This document shows, in pieces, positions 41,339 to 49,489 of a DNA stretch of 64,000 bases. A model generated the notes under the pieces. The model did no database searches. It was given only the letters and a program-made list of their open reading frames with translations, and was not told the DNA's origin. The first letter of the stretch is position 1. Every line of letters begins with the position of its first letter. The stretch is from Streptomyces mashuensis (GTDB taxonomy: Bacteria > Actinomycetota > Actinomycetes > Streptomycetales > Streptomycetaceae), in assembly GCF_014654785.1 (NCBI RefSeq), contig NZ_BNBD01000020.1, positions 1 through 64,000 of the forward strand, given 5' to 3'. The translations under genes were made by a program, and so were the position numbers.

Positions 41339-42274
41339 ATGGATCTCGAAGCAGTGCGCACCTTCGCCGTCATCGCGGAATCCGGCCAGTTCCGGAAAGC
41401 CGCCGTCGACCTGTCGGTGACGCAGCAGGCCGTCTCCAAGCGCGTCGCCGCGCTGGAGCGGGACCTCGGCGTGCGGCTGTTCGCCCGCACGCCGCGCGGC
41501 GCGGAGCTCACCATCGACGGGCAGGCGTTCCTCCCTCACGCACGGGAGCTGCTGCGCGTCGCCGAGCGCGCGGTCGCATCCGTGCAAACCGGCCGCCGCC
41601 CGCTGCGGGTCGACGTGCTCAACTCGCGCGGTGCGGCGTCGGGCCTGATGCGCGGCTTCCACCGCGCGCACCCGGACATCGACCTCGACGTGCTGATGCT
41701 GTGGGACATCGAGGCGGCCGTCGCCGCCATCCGGTCCGGCACCATCGACGCGTCCTTCCGCGCCGTCGCCGCGCCCGGCCGGCCCCTGCCCGAGGACATC
41801 GCCTCCGTCCGGGTGCTCGACGAGCCGCTCCAGCTGCTCACCGGGCCCGCCCACGCCCTGGCCGGCGCCAAGTCGGTGACCGTCGCCGAGCTGGTGGGGC
41901 ACCGGATCTGGATGCCCGGCATCGTCCCCGGCTCCGAGTGGGGCGCCTACTACGACGACCTCGTGGCCGAGTTCGGGCTCACCATCGAGGCGACCGGCCC
42001 CAACTTCGGCTCCGACGCCCTCCTCGACACCATCGCCGACACCCCCGCCCTGGCCACCTTCATGAGCGAGCAGACCAGACTCGTCTGGCCCGCCGGCCAC
42101 GGCCTGCGCCGCATGCCGGTCACCGACCCGACGCCCGTCTACCCGCACTCGCTGATCTGGCACCGTGACAACCCCCACCCGGCGCTGGCCACCCTCCGTG
42201 CCCACCTCACCGCCACGGCGGCCGGCCGCGACGCTCCTGGGACGTGGGTGCCGCAGTGGGTGCTGCCGCGCTAA
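41339..42274 (+). CDS. LysR-family transcriptional regulator
   Basis: A 311-residue regulator. The N-terminal HTH is MDLEAVRTFAVIAESGQFRK then AAVDLSVTQQAVSKRVAALE, a textbook LysR start. The substrate-binding domain follows (RPLRVDVLNSRGAASGLMRG onward). It lies divergent from the MFS exporter with a palindrome between, so it probably regulates that gene. Its stop overlaps the stop of the convergent NB-ARC gene by four bases. Confidence 0.93.
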   Translation: MDLEAVRTFAVIAESGQFRKAAVDLSVTQQAVSKRVAALERDLGVRLFARTPRGAELTIDGQAFLPHARELLRVAERAVASVQTGRRPLRVDVLNSRGAASGLMRGFHRAHPDIDLDVLMLWDIEAAVAAIRSGTIDASFRAVAAPGRPLPEDIASVRVLDEPLQLLTGPAHALAGAKSVTVAELVGHRIWMPGIVPGSEWGAYYDDLVAEFGLTIEATGPNFGSDALLDTIADTPALATFMSEQTRLVWPAGHGLRRMPVTDPTPVYPHSLIWHRDNPHPALATLRAHLTATAAGRDAPGTWVPQWVLPR

Positions 42275-45200
42275 AGCGGCGCTCCGTCGGTTTCGGCACC
42301 ACCCGTCACGGCTTCCAGGTTCTCGGTCGCCGCGGCCTCCATCTCCCCCTCACCGAGTGCCCGGTACAGCTCCACCGCGCGGCGCAGTGCGGCCGCGGCC
42401 TCCTGGGGGCGGCCGGAGTGGCCGAGCATGACGCCGAGGTTGGTGAGGGATCCGGCTTCGAGGGAGTGGTCGCCCAGCTTCCGGTAGACCTCCAGGGCCT
42501 GCTCCAGGTCCGCGACGGCCTCCTCGTACCGGCCGAGCTCCCACAGCACGATGGCTCCGTCGTTCAGCGCGGTGGCGTGTTCGGCCGCATCACCGCGGCT
42601 GACGGCCAGGGCGGCCGCCTGCCGGTAGACGTGGATGGCGATCTCGGGTCGTCCCAGGCGCCACTGGAGCTGCGCCTCACCCAGGGCACCCACCCGTTCG
42701 CGGGCCAGTTTCAGGTTGATCAGGACGATGGGGTCCGTCCCGTCCCCACCGCCGGTCGCGGGGTCGGGGCCGACGGCCTGTTCCAGTGCGGCGACGGCTT
42801 CCTCGAAGCGTCCCAGGCGGCGCAGTGTCGTTCCCAGGCCCGCCAGAAGGTTGCGTTCCTCGTCCGGGTGGCCCACTTCGCGGGCGAGGCGTACCGCCAT
42901 GTCGTAGCCGTCGGCCGCTTCGTCCAGCCGTCCGGCCTGCAGCAGGGCGCGGGACACGCGTCCGGTGGCCACCACCGTGCCGTGGACGTCCTCGGCGGCC
43001 CGGAAAGCGGCGAGGCTGCGGGCATGGGCGACGACGGCCTCGTTGTGCCGGCCGGTCGCGTCGAGGGTGTTGCCGAGGCCGTGCCATGCGCCGCCTTGGC
43101 CCTTGTGGTCATCGAGCTGGTGGAACAGTTCCGCGGCGGCGCGGTAGGCGTGTTCGGCGTCCTCGTACTGCCCGGCGCCTTCGAGGGCGTCGCCGAGGTT
43201 GGTCCTCGTTTCCGCCTCGCTGCCCGTGTCGCCCATCTCCTGGAACATGTCCGCGGCTGCCTGGAGGTGGGTGACTGCCTCCGGGAGGCGCCCGGTCAGG
43301 AGGAGGACGGAGCCGAGATTCCGTACGGCGCCGGCTTCGCCGTGCGGGTCGTTGCCGACGTCCCGGAAGAGGCCGATGGACCGGTGCAGGGTCTCGGCCG
43401 CTTCGGTGAAGCGGCCGCCGGCGATCAGGGCGTTGCCGAGGCCGCTCAGGGCACCGGCCCGGAGGTGGCGGTCCCCCGTGTCGCGGAAGATGGCCTCGGC
43501 CTCGTGCAGCAGGCCCACGGCCTCGTCGCAGGCCGCCGCCGTCGTCAGGGTGTTGGCGAGGTTGGACAGCGCTCTCCCCTGGTCGGCGCGGCTGCCGTGC
43601 TCCCGGGCCATGGCCAGGGCCCGTCGTTGGGCCGCCACGGCCTCCTCGTACCGGCCGGCCTGCCGCAACGCGATGCCGAGGTTGTCCAGGGTCATTCCCA
43701 GGAACCGGTGCGCGCCGAGTGCCTCGTGGGCGGACGCTGCTGCCGAGAGGACGGCGACGGCCTCGTCGAACCGGCCCAGGCGCCGCAGTGCCACACCGAG
43801 GTTGCCCAAGGCGGACGCTTCGCCGGCCATGTCGCCGAGCTCCCGGAAGACGGCGGCGGCCTGATGGTGGTGTGCGACTGCCTCCTCGAACCGTCGCATC
43901 AGCCGCAGGCAGTTGGCGCGCTGGTCCAGGGCGCGGCCCTCCGAGCGGCGGTCGCCGGCCGAGCGGGCCGTCGTCAGGGCGACATCGGTCACGGCCAGCC
44001 AGTCGTCGAAGTAGCGACGTCGCTCGAAGAGGTGGGCGAGGTTCAGGCCGAGGAGCAGGCCGATGGTGGGCCGTCCCACCGCGGCGGCCGTGGTGGCGAC
44101 GAGGGTGAGGTTCGGCCGTTCCTCCTCCAGCCAGGCCAGTGCCTCTTCGGGGGTGGGGAAGAGAGGGGTGTCGTCGACGTTGCCGGCCTGGTTCCCGGCC
44201 GCCACGGCGGTGAACAGGTAGTGCTCGAACAGCCGGTCGCGGGCGTCCTCGCGTTCGTCGTCCTCCGCGTGCCGGGTGCCCTGCTCGTCCGCGTACAGAC
44301 GTACGAGGTCGTGCATGCCCCAGCGGCCCCAGGTGCTGCCCGGGACGACGAGGTGGGCCCGGGCGAGGTCGAGCAGGAGCTGTTTGACGGCGGGCTTCTC
44401 CGCCCCCGCCAGCCGGGTCACGGCCTCGGTCGAGACGTGCGGTCCGGGGTTGAGGGGCAGCAGCCGGAACAGCCGTGCCTGCGGCCCGGTGAGATGGCGG
44501 TAGGACAGGTCGAACGCGGCGCGTACGGCTCGTTCCTCGCGCGCGAGATGGTCCAGGCGGGTGTGGGCTGCTTCGAGGTCGTCGGCCAGGTCGGCCAGGG
44601 GGCGACCGGTCACGTCGGCCAGCAGGGCGGCCGCGATGCGGAGCGCCAGTGGCAGTCCCGCGCACAGCCCGGCGAGGCGCTCGGCGTCGGCCGGGGCGTC
44701 GTCGACGCGGGTGTCGTGCGGGCCGCGGCGTTCGTGCAGGGCCTGGCGGAGCACCCGTACGGATTCGGGCTGCTCCAGCACGTCGAGGTCGAACAGCCGG
44801 GCGTCGATGTCCAGGGTGTGGCGGGAGGTGACGAGGGCGGCGGTGGTGCCGTCCGCCGGCAGCAGGGGTCGGACCTGCTCCGCACTTGCCGCGTTGTCGA
44901 CGACGACGAGGACGCGCCGCCCTTGCGCGGCGCAGGCCGCCAGCACCGAGCGGTACAGGCGAGAGCGGTCCTCGACGCCCTCGGGGAGGACCTCGTCGGG
45001 CAGGCCGAGGGCCCGCAGCAGCTGGTCGAGGGCGCCTTCCGGGCCGACGCGACGCGCCGGGTCGTACCCGGCCAGGTCGATGAAGAGCGCTCCGCCGGGG
45101 AACCAGCCGGGGGCGCGGAGCGCCCGGTCCGCGGCCTGGAGCACGAGCTCGGTCTTGCCGACGCCGGCCAGGCCGGCGACGGCGGCGGTGGGGGGCTGCT

Positions 45201-45435
45201 GGTTGGGGTTGGGGTTGGGGTGCGGGTTCGGTTCCAGGAGGTGCAGCAGCTCTGCCAGTTCGGTGTCGCGGCCGGTGAAGGCGGGGGACGCCGGGGGCAG
45301 GCCTGCCATTGCGGGCGGGACCTGCCACGGTAACCGGATGGTGATGTTCCGGCCCTGGACGACGGTGTGGAAGAACCCTCCGTCGCCGATGACATTGGTG
45401 GTGTCCCCGCCTGCTGCGTTCGGGTCGCCGTCCAT
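42271..45435 (-). CDS. NB-ARC/TPR STAND protein
   Basis: A 1,054-residue signal-transduction ATPase. A short N-terminal region (TNVIGDGGFFHTVVQGRNIT) resembles the G-x-G-x-x-x-x-V-V-Q-G-R segment seen before NB-ARC in actinobacterial STAND proteins. An Asn-Pro repeat linker follows. Then comes NB-ARC: Walker A AGLAGVGKTELVLQ, Walker B VLVVVDNAAS, and GLCAGLPLALRIAAALLA as the GxP motif. A winged-helix part (MHDLVRLYADEQ) follows, then about thirteen TPRs from residue 450 (repeating A-L-x-N-L-G-x-A-L-x-x-x-G-R-x-x-E-A-V). There is no SARP domain, so it is not AfsR. It could be a regulator or a STAND-type defence sensor; no effector domain is obvious. Confidence 0.9.
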   Translation of the reverse strand: MDGDPNAAGGDTTNVIGDGGFFHTVVQGRNITIRLPWQVPPAMAGLPPASPAFTGRDTELAELLHLLEPNPHPNPNPNQQPPTAAVAGLAGVGKTELVLQAADRALRAPGWFPGGALFIDLAGYDPARRVGPEGALDQLLRALGLPDEVLPEGVEDRSRLYRSVLAACAAQGRRVLVVVDNAASAEQVRPLLPADGTTAALVTSRHTLDIDARLFDLDVLEQPESVRVLRQALHERRGPHDTRVDDAPADAERLAGLCAGLPLALRIAAALLADVTGRPLADLADDLEAAHTRLDHLAREERAVRAAFDLSYRHLTGPQARLFRLLPLNPGPHVSTEAVTRLAGAEKPAVKQLLLDLARAHLVVPGSTWGRWGMHDLVRLYADEQGTRHAEDDEREDARDRLFEHYLFTAVAAGNQAGNVDDTPLFPTPEEALAWLEEERPNLTLVATTAAAVGRPTIGLLLGLNLAHLFERRRYFDDWLAVTDVALTTARSAGDRRSEGRALDQRANCLRLMRRFEEAVAHHHQAAAVFRELGDMAGEASALGNLGVALRRLGRFDEAVAVLSAAASAHEALGAHRFLGMTLDNLGIALRQAGRYEEAVAAQRRALAMAREHGSRADQGRALSNLANTLTTAAACDEAVGLLHEAEAIFRDTGDRHLRAGALSGLGNALIAGGRFTEAAETLHRSIGLFRDVGNDPHGEAGAVRNLGSVLLLTGRLPEAVTHLQAAADMFQEMGDTGSEAETRTNLGDALEGAGQYEDAEHAYRAAAELFHQLDDHKGQGGAWHGLGNTLDATGRHNEAVVAHARSLAAFRAAEDVHGTVVATGRVSRALLQAGRLDEAADGYDMAVRLAREVGHPDEERNLLAGLGTTLRRLGRFEEAVAALEQAVGPDPATGGGDGTDPIVLINLKLARERVGALGEAQLQWRLGRPEIAIHVYRQAAALAVSRGDAAEHATALNDGAIVLWELGRYEEAVADLEQALEVYRKLGDHSLEAGSLTNLGVMLGHSGRPQEAAAALRRAVELYRALGEGEMEAAATENLEAVTGGAETDGAPL

Positions 45436-45564
45436 GGAGCTGCTGTCCCCCGTCCTCCGTCCCGTTCGCCGGTTCGCCCTTGGCGCCGGTCGTCCGGGCC
45501 TGCCGTGTCGGGCAGCGTACGCCGAACGGGATTAAGCCCGTAGGGCGTTCGGAGGTTGTCGTGG

Positions 45565-45951
45565 TCAGACGAAGAAGGCGTTCATGCCGGCGACGTCCGA
45601 GAGGTAGGTCTCGATCTCCGCGATCCTGCCCTCGCGCAGGCGGCAGACGGTGGACAGGTATTCGTCCAGGCGTACGTCGCCCCGGGTGGCGGTGTTGTGC
45701 AGGGACAGGGCCATGTTCTCCCGGCTGACCAGGATGTGGAGCAGTTCGAAGTGGAGACCGTACGAAGCGATCTTCCTGGCCCGTTCCACGACCGCGTCCG
45801 CGCCCTCCGCCGTGCCGGAAACGGTGTTGTCGCCGGGCAGCGTCCAGGTGACGTCGTCGGTGAGCAGGGACCGGATGCCGTCCCAGTCGCCGACGCTGAG
45901 GCAGGCGTGGAACTTCATGCCGAGCTGGTGGGCGGCCTCGTAACCGTGCAT
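45565..45951 (-). CDS. SnoaL/NTF2-like protein
   Basis: A 128-residue single-domain protein of the NTF2-like fold: an N-terminal helix MHGYEAAHQLGMKFHACLSV, GDWDGIRSLLTDDVTWTLPG (typical of SnoaL-like family), then VCRLREGRIAEIETYLSDVA. Such proteins act as small isomerases, hydrolases or binding proteins; no specific reaction can be inferred. It is divergent from a TetR regulator, and two operator-like repeats fill the promoter, so it is the likely regulated gene. Confidence 0.88.
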   Translation of the reverse strand: MHGYEAAHQLGMKFHACLSVGDWDGIRSLLTDDVTWTLPGDNTVSGTAEGADAVVERARKIASYGLHFELLHILVSRENMALSLHNTATRGDVRLDEYLSTVCRLREGRIAEIETYLSDVAGMNAFFV

Positions 45952-45975
45952 TGTTCCTCGTTCCCCTACGAGCAG

Positions 45976-45999
45976 TTAAAGCGGCGGTCTTTGCTTTAA
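45976..45999. promoter_or_regulatory. TetR operator, copy 1
   Basis: TTAAAGC and GCTTTAA are separated by ten bases. It is the first of two near-identical sites between the NTF2-like gene and the TetR gene, 45 bases apart centre to centre. The site on this side covers the NTF2-like gene's promoter region. Confidence 0.75.
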
Positions 46000-46020
46000 G
46001 CACGCTAGGGGGCTCGAGCA

Positions 46021-46044
46021 CTAAAGCGCAACTCTTTGCTTTAA
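46021..46044. promoter_or_regulatory. TetR operator, copy 2
   Basis: CTAAAGC and GCTTTAA are separated by ten bases, with TCTTTGCTTTAA shared exactly with copy 1. It lies ten bases before the TetR start, so binding would block TetR's own translation or promoter (autoregulation). Confidence 0.75.
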
Positions 46045-46053
46045 GGTGGGGGA

Positions 46054-46656
46054 ATGCCCGCCAAAAGCAAAGACAGCCGGCCCGGGGGCCGGAGCGCCCG
46101 TGTACGCGCCGCCGTCCACCGGGCGGTGGTGGACCTCGTACAGGAAGCCGGAGCCGACAAGGTGACCATCCCGGCGGTGGCGCGCCGCGCCGGCGTCAAC
46201 CCCAGTTCCGTCTACCGGCGTTGGGGTACGGCCTCCGCCCTTCTGGCGGACGTGGCCGCCCGCCGTCAGGACGAGGAGACACCCGAGCTGGTCGGTGACC
46301 TCCGCCAGGACCTGGAGCGGGTGGCGGTGTGGACGCTGACGGACCTGTCCCGGCCGGGAGGCGTGGCGTTCTTCCGCGCCGAAGTGGCGCCGGACGTGGA
46401 CGACCGCAAGGCCGGTCTGCGCGCCTGCCTGGAGCGGGTGAGCGCACGGTTCCGGGCCCCTCTGGAGGCCGCCGCCCGGCGGGGCGAGACGACGCCCTCG
46501 TTGGAGCGTGTGCTCGACCGGGTCGTCGCCCCGCTCTATTTCCGCGTGGTGTTCTCGATACCGGGGACGGACGAGAGCTTCGCACGCGGTCTCGTCGCCG
46601 AGTTGTGCGACGCCGTCGACGCCGGCGCTGCGGGGATGGCGCGCGGTCAGCGCTGA
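46054..46656 (+). CDS. TetR-family transcriptional regulator
   Basis: A 200-residue repressor. The N-terminal HTH is VRAAVHRAVVDLVQEAGADK then VTIPAVARRAGVNPSSVYRR with the helix ending WGTASALLADV. The C-terminal ligand domain has FFRAEVAPDVDDRKAGLRAC, of the TetR_C_16-like type. ATG start. It is divergent from the NTF2-like gene and probably represses it and itself through two AAAGC-N10-GCTTT sites. The 3' end overlaps the convergent hydrolase gene by ten bases. Confidence 0.93.
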   Translation: MPAKSKDSRPGGRSARVRAAVHRAVVDLVQEAGADKVTIPAVARRAGVNPSSVYRRWGTASALLADVAARRQDEETPELVGDLRQDLERVAVWTLTDLSRPGGVAFFRAEVAPDVDDRKAGLRACLERVSARFRAPLEAAARRGETTPSLERVLDRVVAPLYFRVVFSIPGTDESFARGLVAELCDAVDAGAAGMARGQR

Positions 46657-47453
46657 AGGTGGGCGAGGAAGGCGCAAAGGGCGGTCGCGACGGCTCCGGG
46701 GGCTTCCACGGGGAGCAGGTGGCCCGCAGACGGGATGGTGGTCAGCGTTGCGTGCGGGATGTGCGGCAGGAGGTGCTCGCGCAGGACGGACGGCGGTTCC
46801 ACCACGTCGTTCTCCCCGACCAGGACGGTCACGGGGACGTCGATGCCGCGTACGGCGCCGGTGATGTCCTGCGCGATTCCGCGCAGCGGCCACTCCCGCC
46901 GTGCCTCGGCACCGGCGGCGATGCTGTCGCGCACCGCGGTGGCTCGTACCGGTTCGGGCAGCGGAGTCGCGGTCAGGACGTGGTCGAGGGCGTGCACCAC
47001 CGATTCCGGCGAGTCGTACGCGTGGGACAGCGCTGCCCGGTACTCCTCGGTCACCGCGGCGGGTGGCTGCGGCGGCGCGGGCGCGATCAGCACCAGGCCG
47101 ACCAGCCCTGCGGGCCGGCGGGCTGCGACGAGTTGGCTCACCTTGCCGCCCATCGAGTGACCGACGAGGACGAACGGCCCCGGCACGCACGCGTCGGCCA
47201 CGCGCACCAGGTCGTCGGCGAGCCGGCCGAGGTGATAGGGGCCGGGCAGGGCGCGCGAGGCGCCCCAGCCACGCTGGTCGAAGCAGACCGTTGCCTGGGC
47301 GGGCGGCAAATGGCCGATCACTCCGCTCCAGGTGTCGGCGGAGCCGCCCCAGTAGTGGGCGAACACCAACGCCGGTCCGCTCCGGCCGCCGACTCGTACG
47401 TCCAGGACCCCGCCGGCCACGGGCACCGGGATGGTGGTTTCCGTCGACATCAC
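46647..47453 (-). CDS. Alpha/beta hydrolase
   Basis: A 268-residue alpha/beta-hydrolase fold protein without signal peptide. The HYWGG loop (oxyanion) is in ALVFAHYWGGSADTWSGVIG, the nucleophile elbow is VGHSMGGK (G-x-S-x-G), the acidic residue lies in VTVLVGENDVVEP and the His in IPSAGHLLPVEAP. It may be an esterase, lactonase or C-C hydrolase. It is intact and monocistronic, and its 5' side faces the second AraC gene, which may regulate it. Confidence 0.9.
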   Translation of the reverse strand: MMSTETTIPVPVAGGVLDVRVGGRSGPALVFAHYWGGSADTWSGVIGHLPPAQATVCFDQRGWGASRALPGPYHLGRLADDLVRVADACVPGPFVLVGHSMGGKVSQLVAARRPAGLVGLVLIAPAPPQPPAAVTEEYRAALSHAYDSPESVVHALDHVLTATPLPEPVRATAVRDSIAAGAEARREWPLRGIAQDITGAVRGIDVPVTVLVGENDVVEPPSVLREHLLPHIPHATLTTIPSAGHLLPVEAPGAVATALCAFLAHLQR

Positions 47454-47600
47454 GCCTCATCACACCTCTCGCACCGGCTGTTGCGAGGCGATCGTCTCGC
47501 CTCTGCCGCTGCCACGAACGGGTAGCCTGACGTGCCTGTCAGGCCCACGCCCGACCGTATGGGAAGCAAGGTCGACCCCTGGGTGAAAAGCAACGCAACG

Positions 47601-48503
47601 ATGGTGGAAAACGGACACGACGCTGTGCGGCAGCTGCGCTATCTGCCTGCCGTGGGATCGCCGTACGGCGTGGAGGTGCTCGACTTCGCCGCGCTGCGGG
47701 CCATGGACGCGGACCGCCGTCGTGTCCTCCCGCAGCGCCCCGACTTCCACGTCTTCGCCCTGATCGGCTCCGGCGCCGGAACCCACGAAGCCGACTTCCA
47801 CAGCTACCGGCTGGCGGAAGGAAGCGCGATATGGATCAGGCCCGGCATGGTGCACCGCTGGAGCGACGTCGACTCCTGCGACGGCCCGCTCGTCCTCTTC
47901 CGCCCCGGCTTCCTCTCCGGCTTCACAGCAGCGGAGGCCACCGCCCCCGCCTGCTGGCGCCTGGAGCAACCGCACCTGGAACTCGCCCTGTTCGCAGCCG
48001 AACACCTCGGCCGCGAACACGACGCCGCAGCGCACACACCGCACCCGGCGTCCCCAGCGCTGCTCTCCCACCTGCTGGCGGCACTGCTCCTGCGCGCACT
48101 GCCCGACGACGTCGGGTCCTCGGCCGGGGGAAGTGGGGCCGACGGCCGGGACACGGACGTGTTCCGCCGTTACCGGGCCGCCGTCGAAGAGCACTTCACC
48201 AGCTGGCACCACGTGGCGGACTACGCGCGGGCCCTGGGCTACGACGTACGCACCCTCACGCGGGCGACGCGCGCCGCCACGGGTACCGGCGCCAAGACCT
48301 TCCTCGACCAGCGCATCCTGCTGGAGGCCAAGCGGCTGCTCGCCCGGACCGACCTCCCGGTCTCCGGCTGCGCCCGGCGTCTCGGCTTCCAGGACGTCAG
48401 CAACTTCACCGCCTTCTTCCGGCGTCAGGCCGCCATGCCGCCGGGCGCGTGGCGGCGCACCGTGTACGGCGGGGCCGGCACCGGAACGGTTGCGCTGCCC
48501 TGA
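47601..48503 (+). CDS. AraC-family transcriptional regulator (copy 2)
   Basis: A 300-residue paralogue of the regulator at 38990-39931. I preferred the ATG giving MVENGHDAVRQLRYLPAVGS because it lines up with MKKNGHD of the paralogue; a GTG at 47532 would add 23 residues. The cupin part contains RPDFHVFALIGSGAGTHEAD and SAIWIRPGMVHRWSD. The HTHs are VADYARALGYDVRTLTRATR, FLDQRILLEAKRLLARTDLP and FQDVSNFTAFFRRQAAMPPG. It is divergent from the alpha/beta hydrolase. Confidence 0.88.
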   Translation: MVENGHDAVRQLRYLPAVGSPYGVEVLDFAALRAMDADRRRVLPQRPDFHVFALIGSGAGTHEADFHSYRLAEGSAIWIRPGMVHRWSDVDSCDGPLVLFRPGFLSGFTAAEATAPACWRLEQPHLELALFAAEHLGREHDAAAHTPHPASPALLSHLLAALLLRALPDDVGSSAGGSGADGRDTDVFRRYRAAVEEHFTSWHHVADYARALGYDVRTLTRATRAATGTGAKTFLDQRILLEAKRLLARTDLPVSGCARRLGFQDVSNFTAFFRRQAAMPPGAWRRTVYGGAGTGTVALP

Positions 48504-48530
48504 TCTGCTGCCGCGGCCGGCCGACGGGGC

Positions 48531-48553
48531 GGCCACGGCCGGTGGCCGTGGCC
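48531..48553. terminator. Hairpin terminator between convergent genes
   Basis: GGCCACGGCC and GGCCGTGGCC form a perfect ten-base-pair stem with a GGT loop, 28 bases past the AraC stop. It probably serves both the AraC gene and the convergent DUF2625 gene. Confidence 0.65.
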
Positions 48554-48597
48554 ACTGGCGAGTGGGCGACTCAGGCGGCTCAGCCGACTCAGGCGGC

Positions 48598-49404
48598 TCA
48601 GGCGGCTCCGAGGAAGCCGGGATCGACGCCGTCGAACTGCCGGCATGCGTCACGGGCGACGTCGAGCAGCTCTCGCATGGGCACGGCGCGACGGCTGGTC
48701 GCGGAGAGGTCCTGGCGGGCCTCGGCGGACCACAGCGGCGGGAAGACGGATATGCCGCGGGCGTGGCCCTGAGTGCTGGTGCCGTCCTGGTCGGGGTCCC
48801 GGTCGGGGTCCTGGTTGGAGGCGTGGTTCCGGTGCCGGCTGCGGTTCAGCTCCTGGACCTCGTCCTGCCAGCCGGGCCAGCGCAGATCGGCGTAGAACTC
48901 GTGGAGGGCGCCCGACAGCAGCCAGGTGAGCCACGCCGAGTGACCGGCGCCCAGAGCTTCCCAGCGGAGCGAGTCCGGGGCGAAGTAGACGACCTCGCCC
49001 GGGCTGCCGGGGCGTCCGGCGTCGGCGGGAGCAGCGCCGTTCAAGGTGAAGACGCCGCCCAGTACGTCCTGGGCCACGACCAGACCGGCCTCCGGCTGCC
49101 ACGCCGGGTCGAACGTCTCAGGGAACCGGTTCACGCCCGCCAGATCCGGCACGCCGTGCGCGGCTCCCCTCACGGGGCTGCCGAAGACCCGTAGCCATCC
49201 GTCGTCCACCAGCAGACCGCCGCAGTGCAGCGCCATCGCGCCCAGGTACGACCTGGCCGTGACCTGCAGCTGAAGAATCGTCGTCCGGCCCAGGTCGCTG
49301 TCGGGTGGCAGCACCTCGACAGACACCGGGCTTGCCTCCAGGGTCTCCCTGATTTCCGGCCATGCCGGTTCGTCGACGTCGATCAGCTGGCTCAACTCAC
49401 GCAT
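48598..49404 (-). CDS. DUF2625-domain protein
   Basis: A 268-residue cytoplasmic protein. MRELSQLIDVDEPAWPEIRE, LQLQVTARSYLGAMALHCGG with LLVDDGWLRVFGSP, VVYFAPDSLRWEALGAGHSA and HEFYADLRWPGW follow the DUF2625 order closely. An acidic DPDRDPDQD repeat is inserted near residues 200-215. It corresponds to an expanded GTCGGGGTCC-type tandem repeat on the other strand at about 48785-48830, and is not typical of the family. The function of DUF2625 is unknown; members occur among SUKH-like immunity-type proteins. Confidence 0.85.
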   Translation of the reverse strand: MRELSQLIDVDEPAWPEIRETLEASPVSVEVLPPDSDLGRTTILQLQVTARSYLGAMALHCGGLLVDDGWLRVFGSPVRGAAHGVPDLAGVNRFPETFDPAWQPEAGLVVAQDVLGGVFTLNGAAPADAGRPGSPGEVVYFAPDSLRWEALGAGHSAWLTWLLSGALHEFYADLRWPGWQDEVQELNRSRHRNHASNQDPDRDPDQDGTSTQGHARGISVFPPLWSAEARQDLSATSRRAVPMRELLDVARDACRQFDGVDPGFLGAA

Positions 49405-49489
49405 GCCGGTATCGTCGCATGCCCCTGGCGTCCCACTGGCACCATGCGCCCGGCCTCGGTCCGCCCGCTGAGCGGGACGAAGCCGCCCT

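Noticed and set aside
45201..45228. Telomeric repeat of a linear replicon
   Set aside because: Streptomyces telomeres are palindromic hairpins, not TTGGGG repeats, and this one lies inside a coding gene.
42244..45333. A 1,029-codon plus-strand frame
   Set aside because: It is antisense to the NB-ARC/TPR gene; its Gly/Val/Gln-rich repeats mirror the TPR codons.
43109..46021. A 970-codon minus-strand frame
   Set aside because: It is an alternative frame of the NB-ARC/TPR gene, rich in Arg and Pro, with no domain content.
46054..46656. TetR plus NTF2-like pair as a toxin-antitoxin module
   Set aside because: Neither protein resembles a toxin; the twin operators explain the arrangement as ordinary repression.
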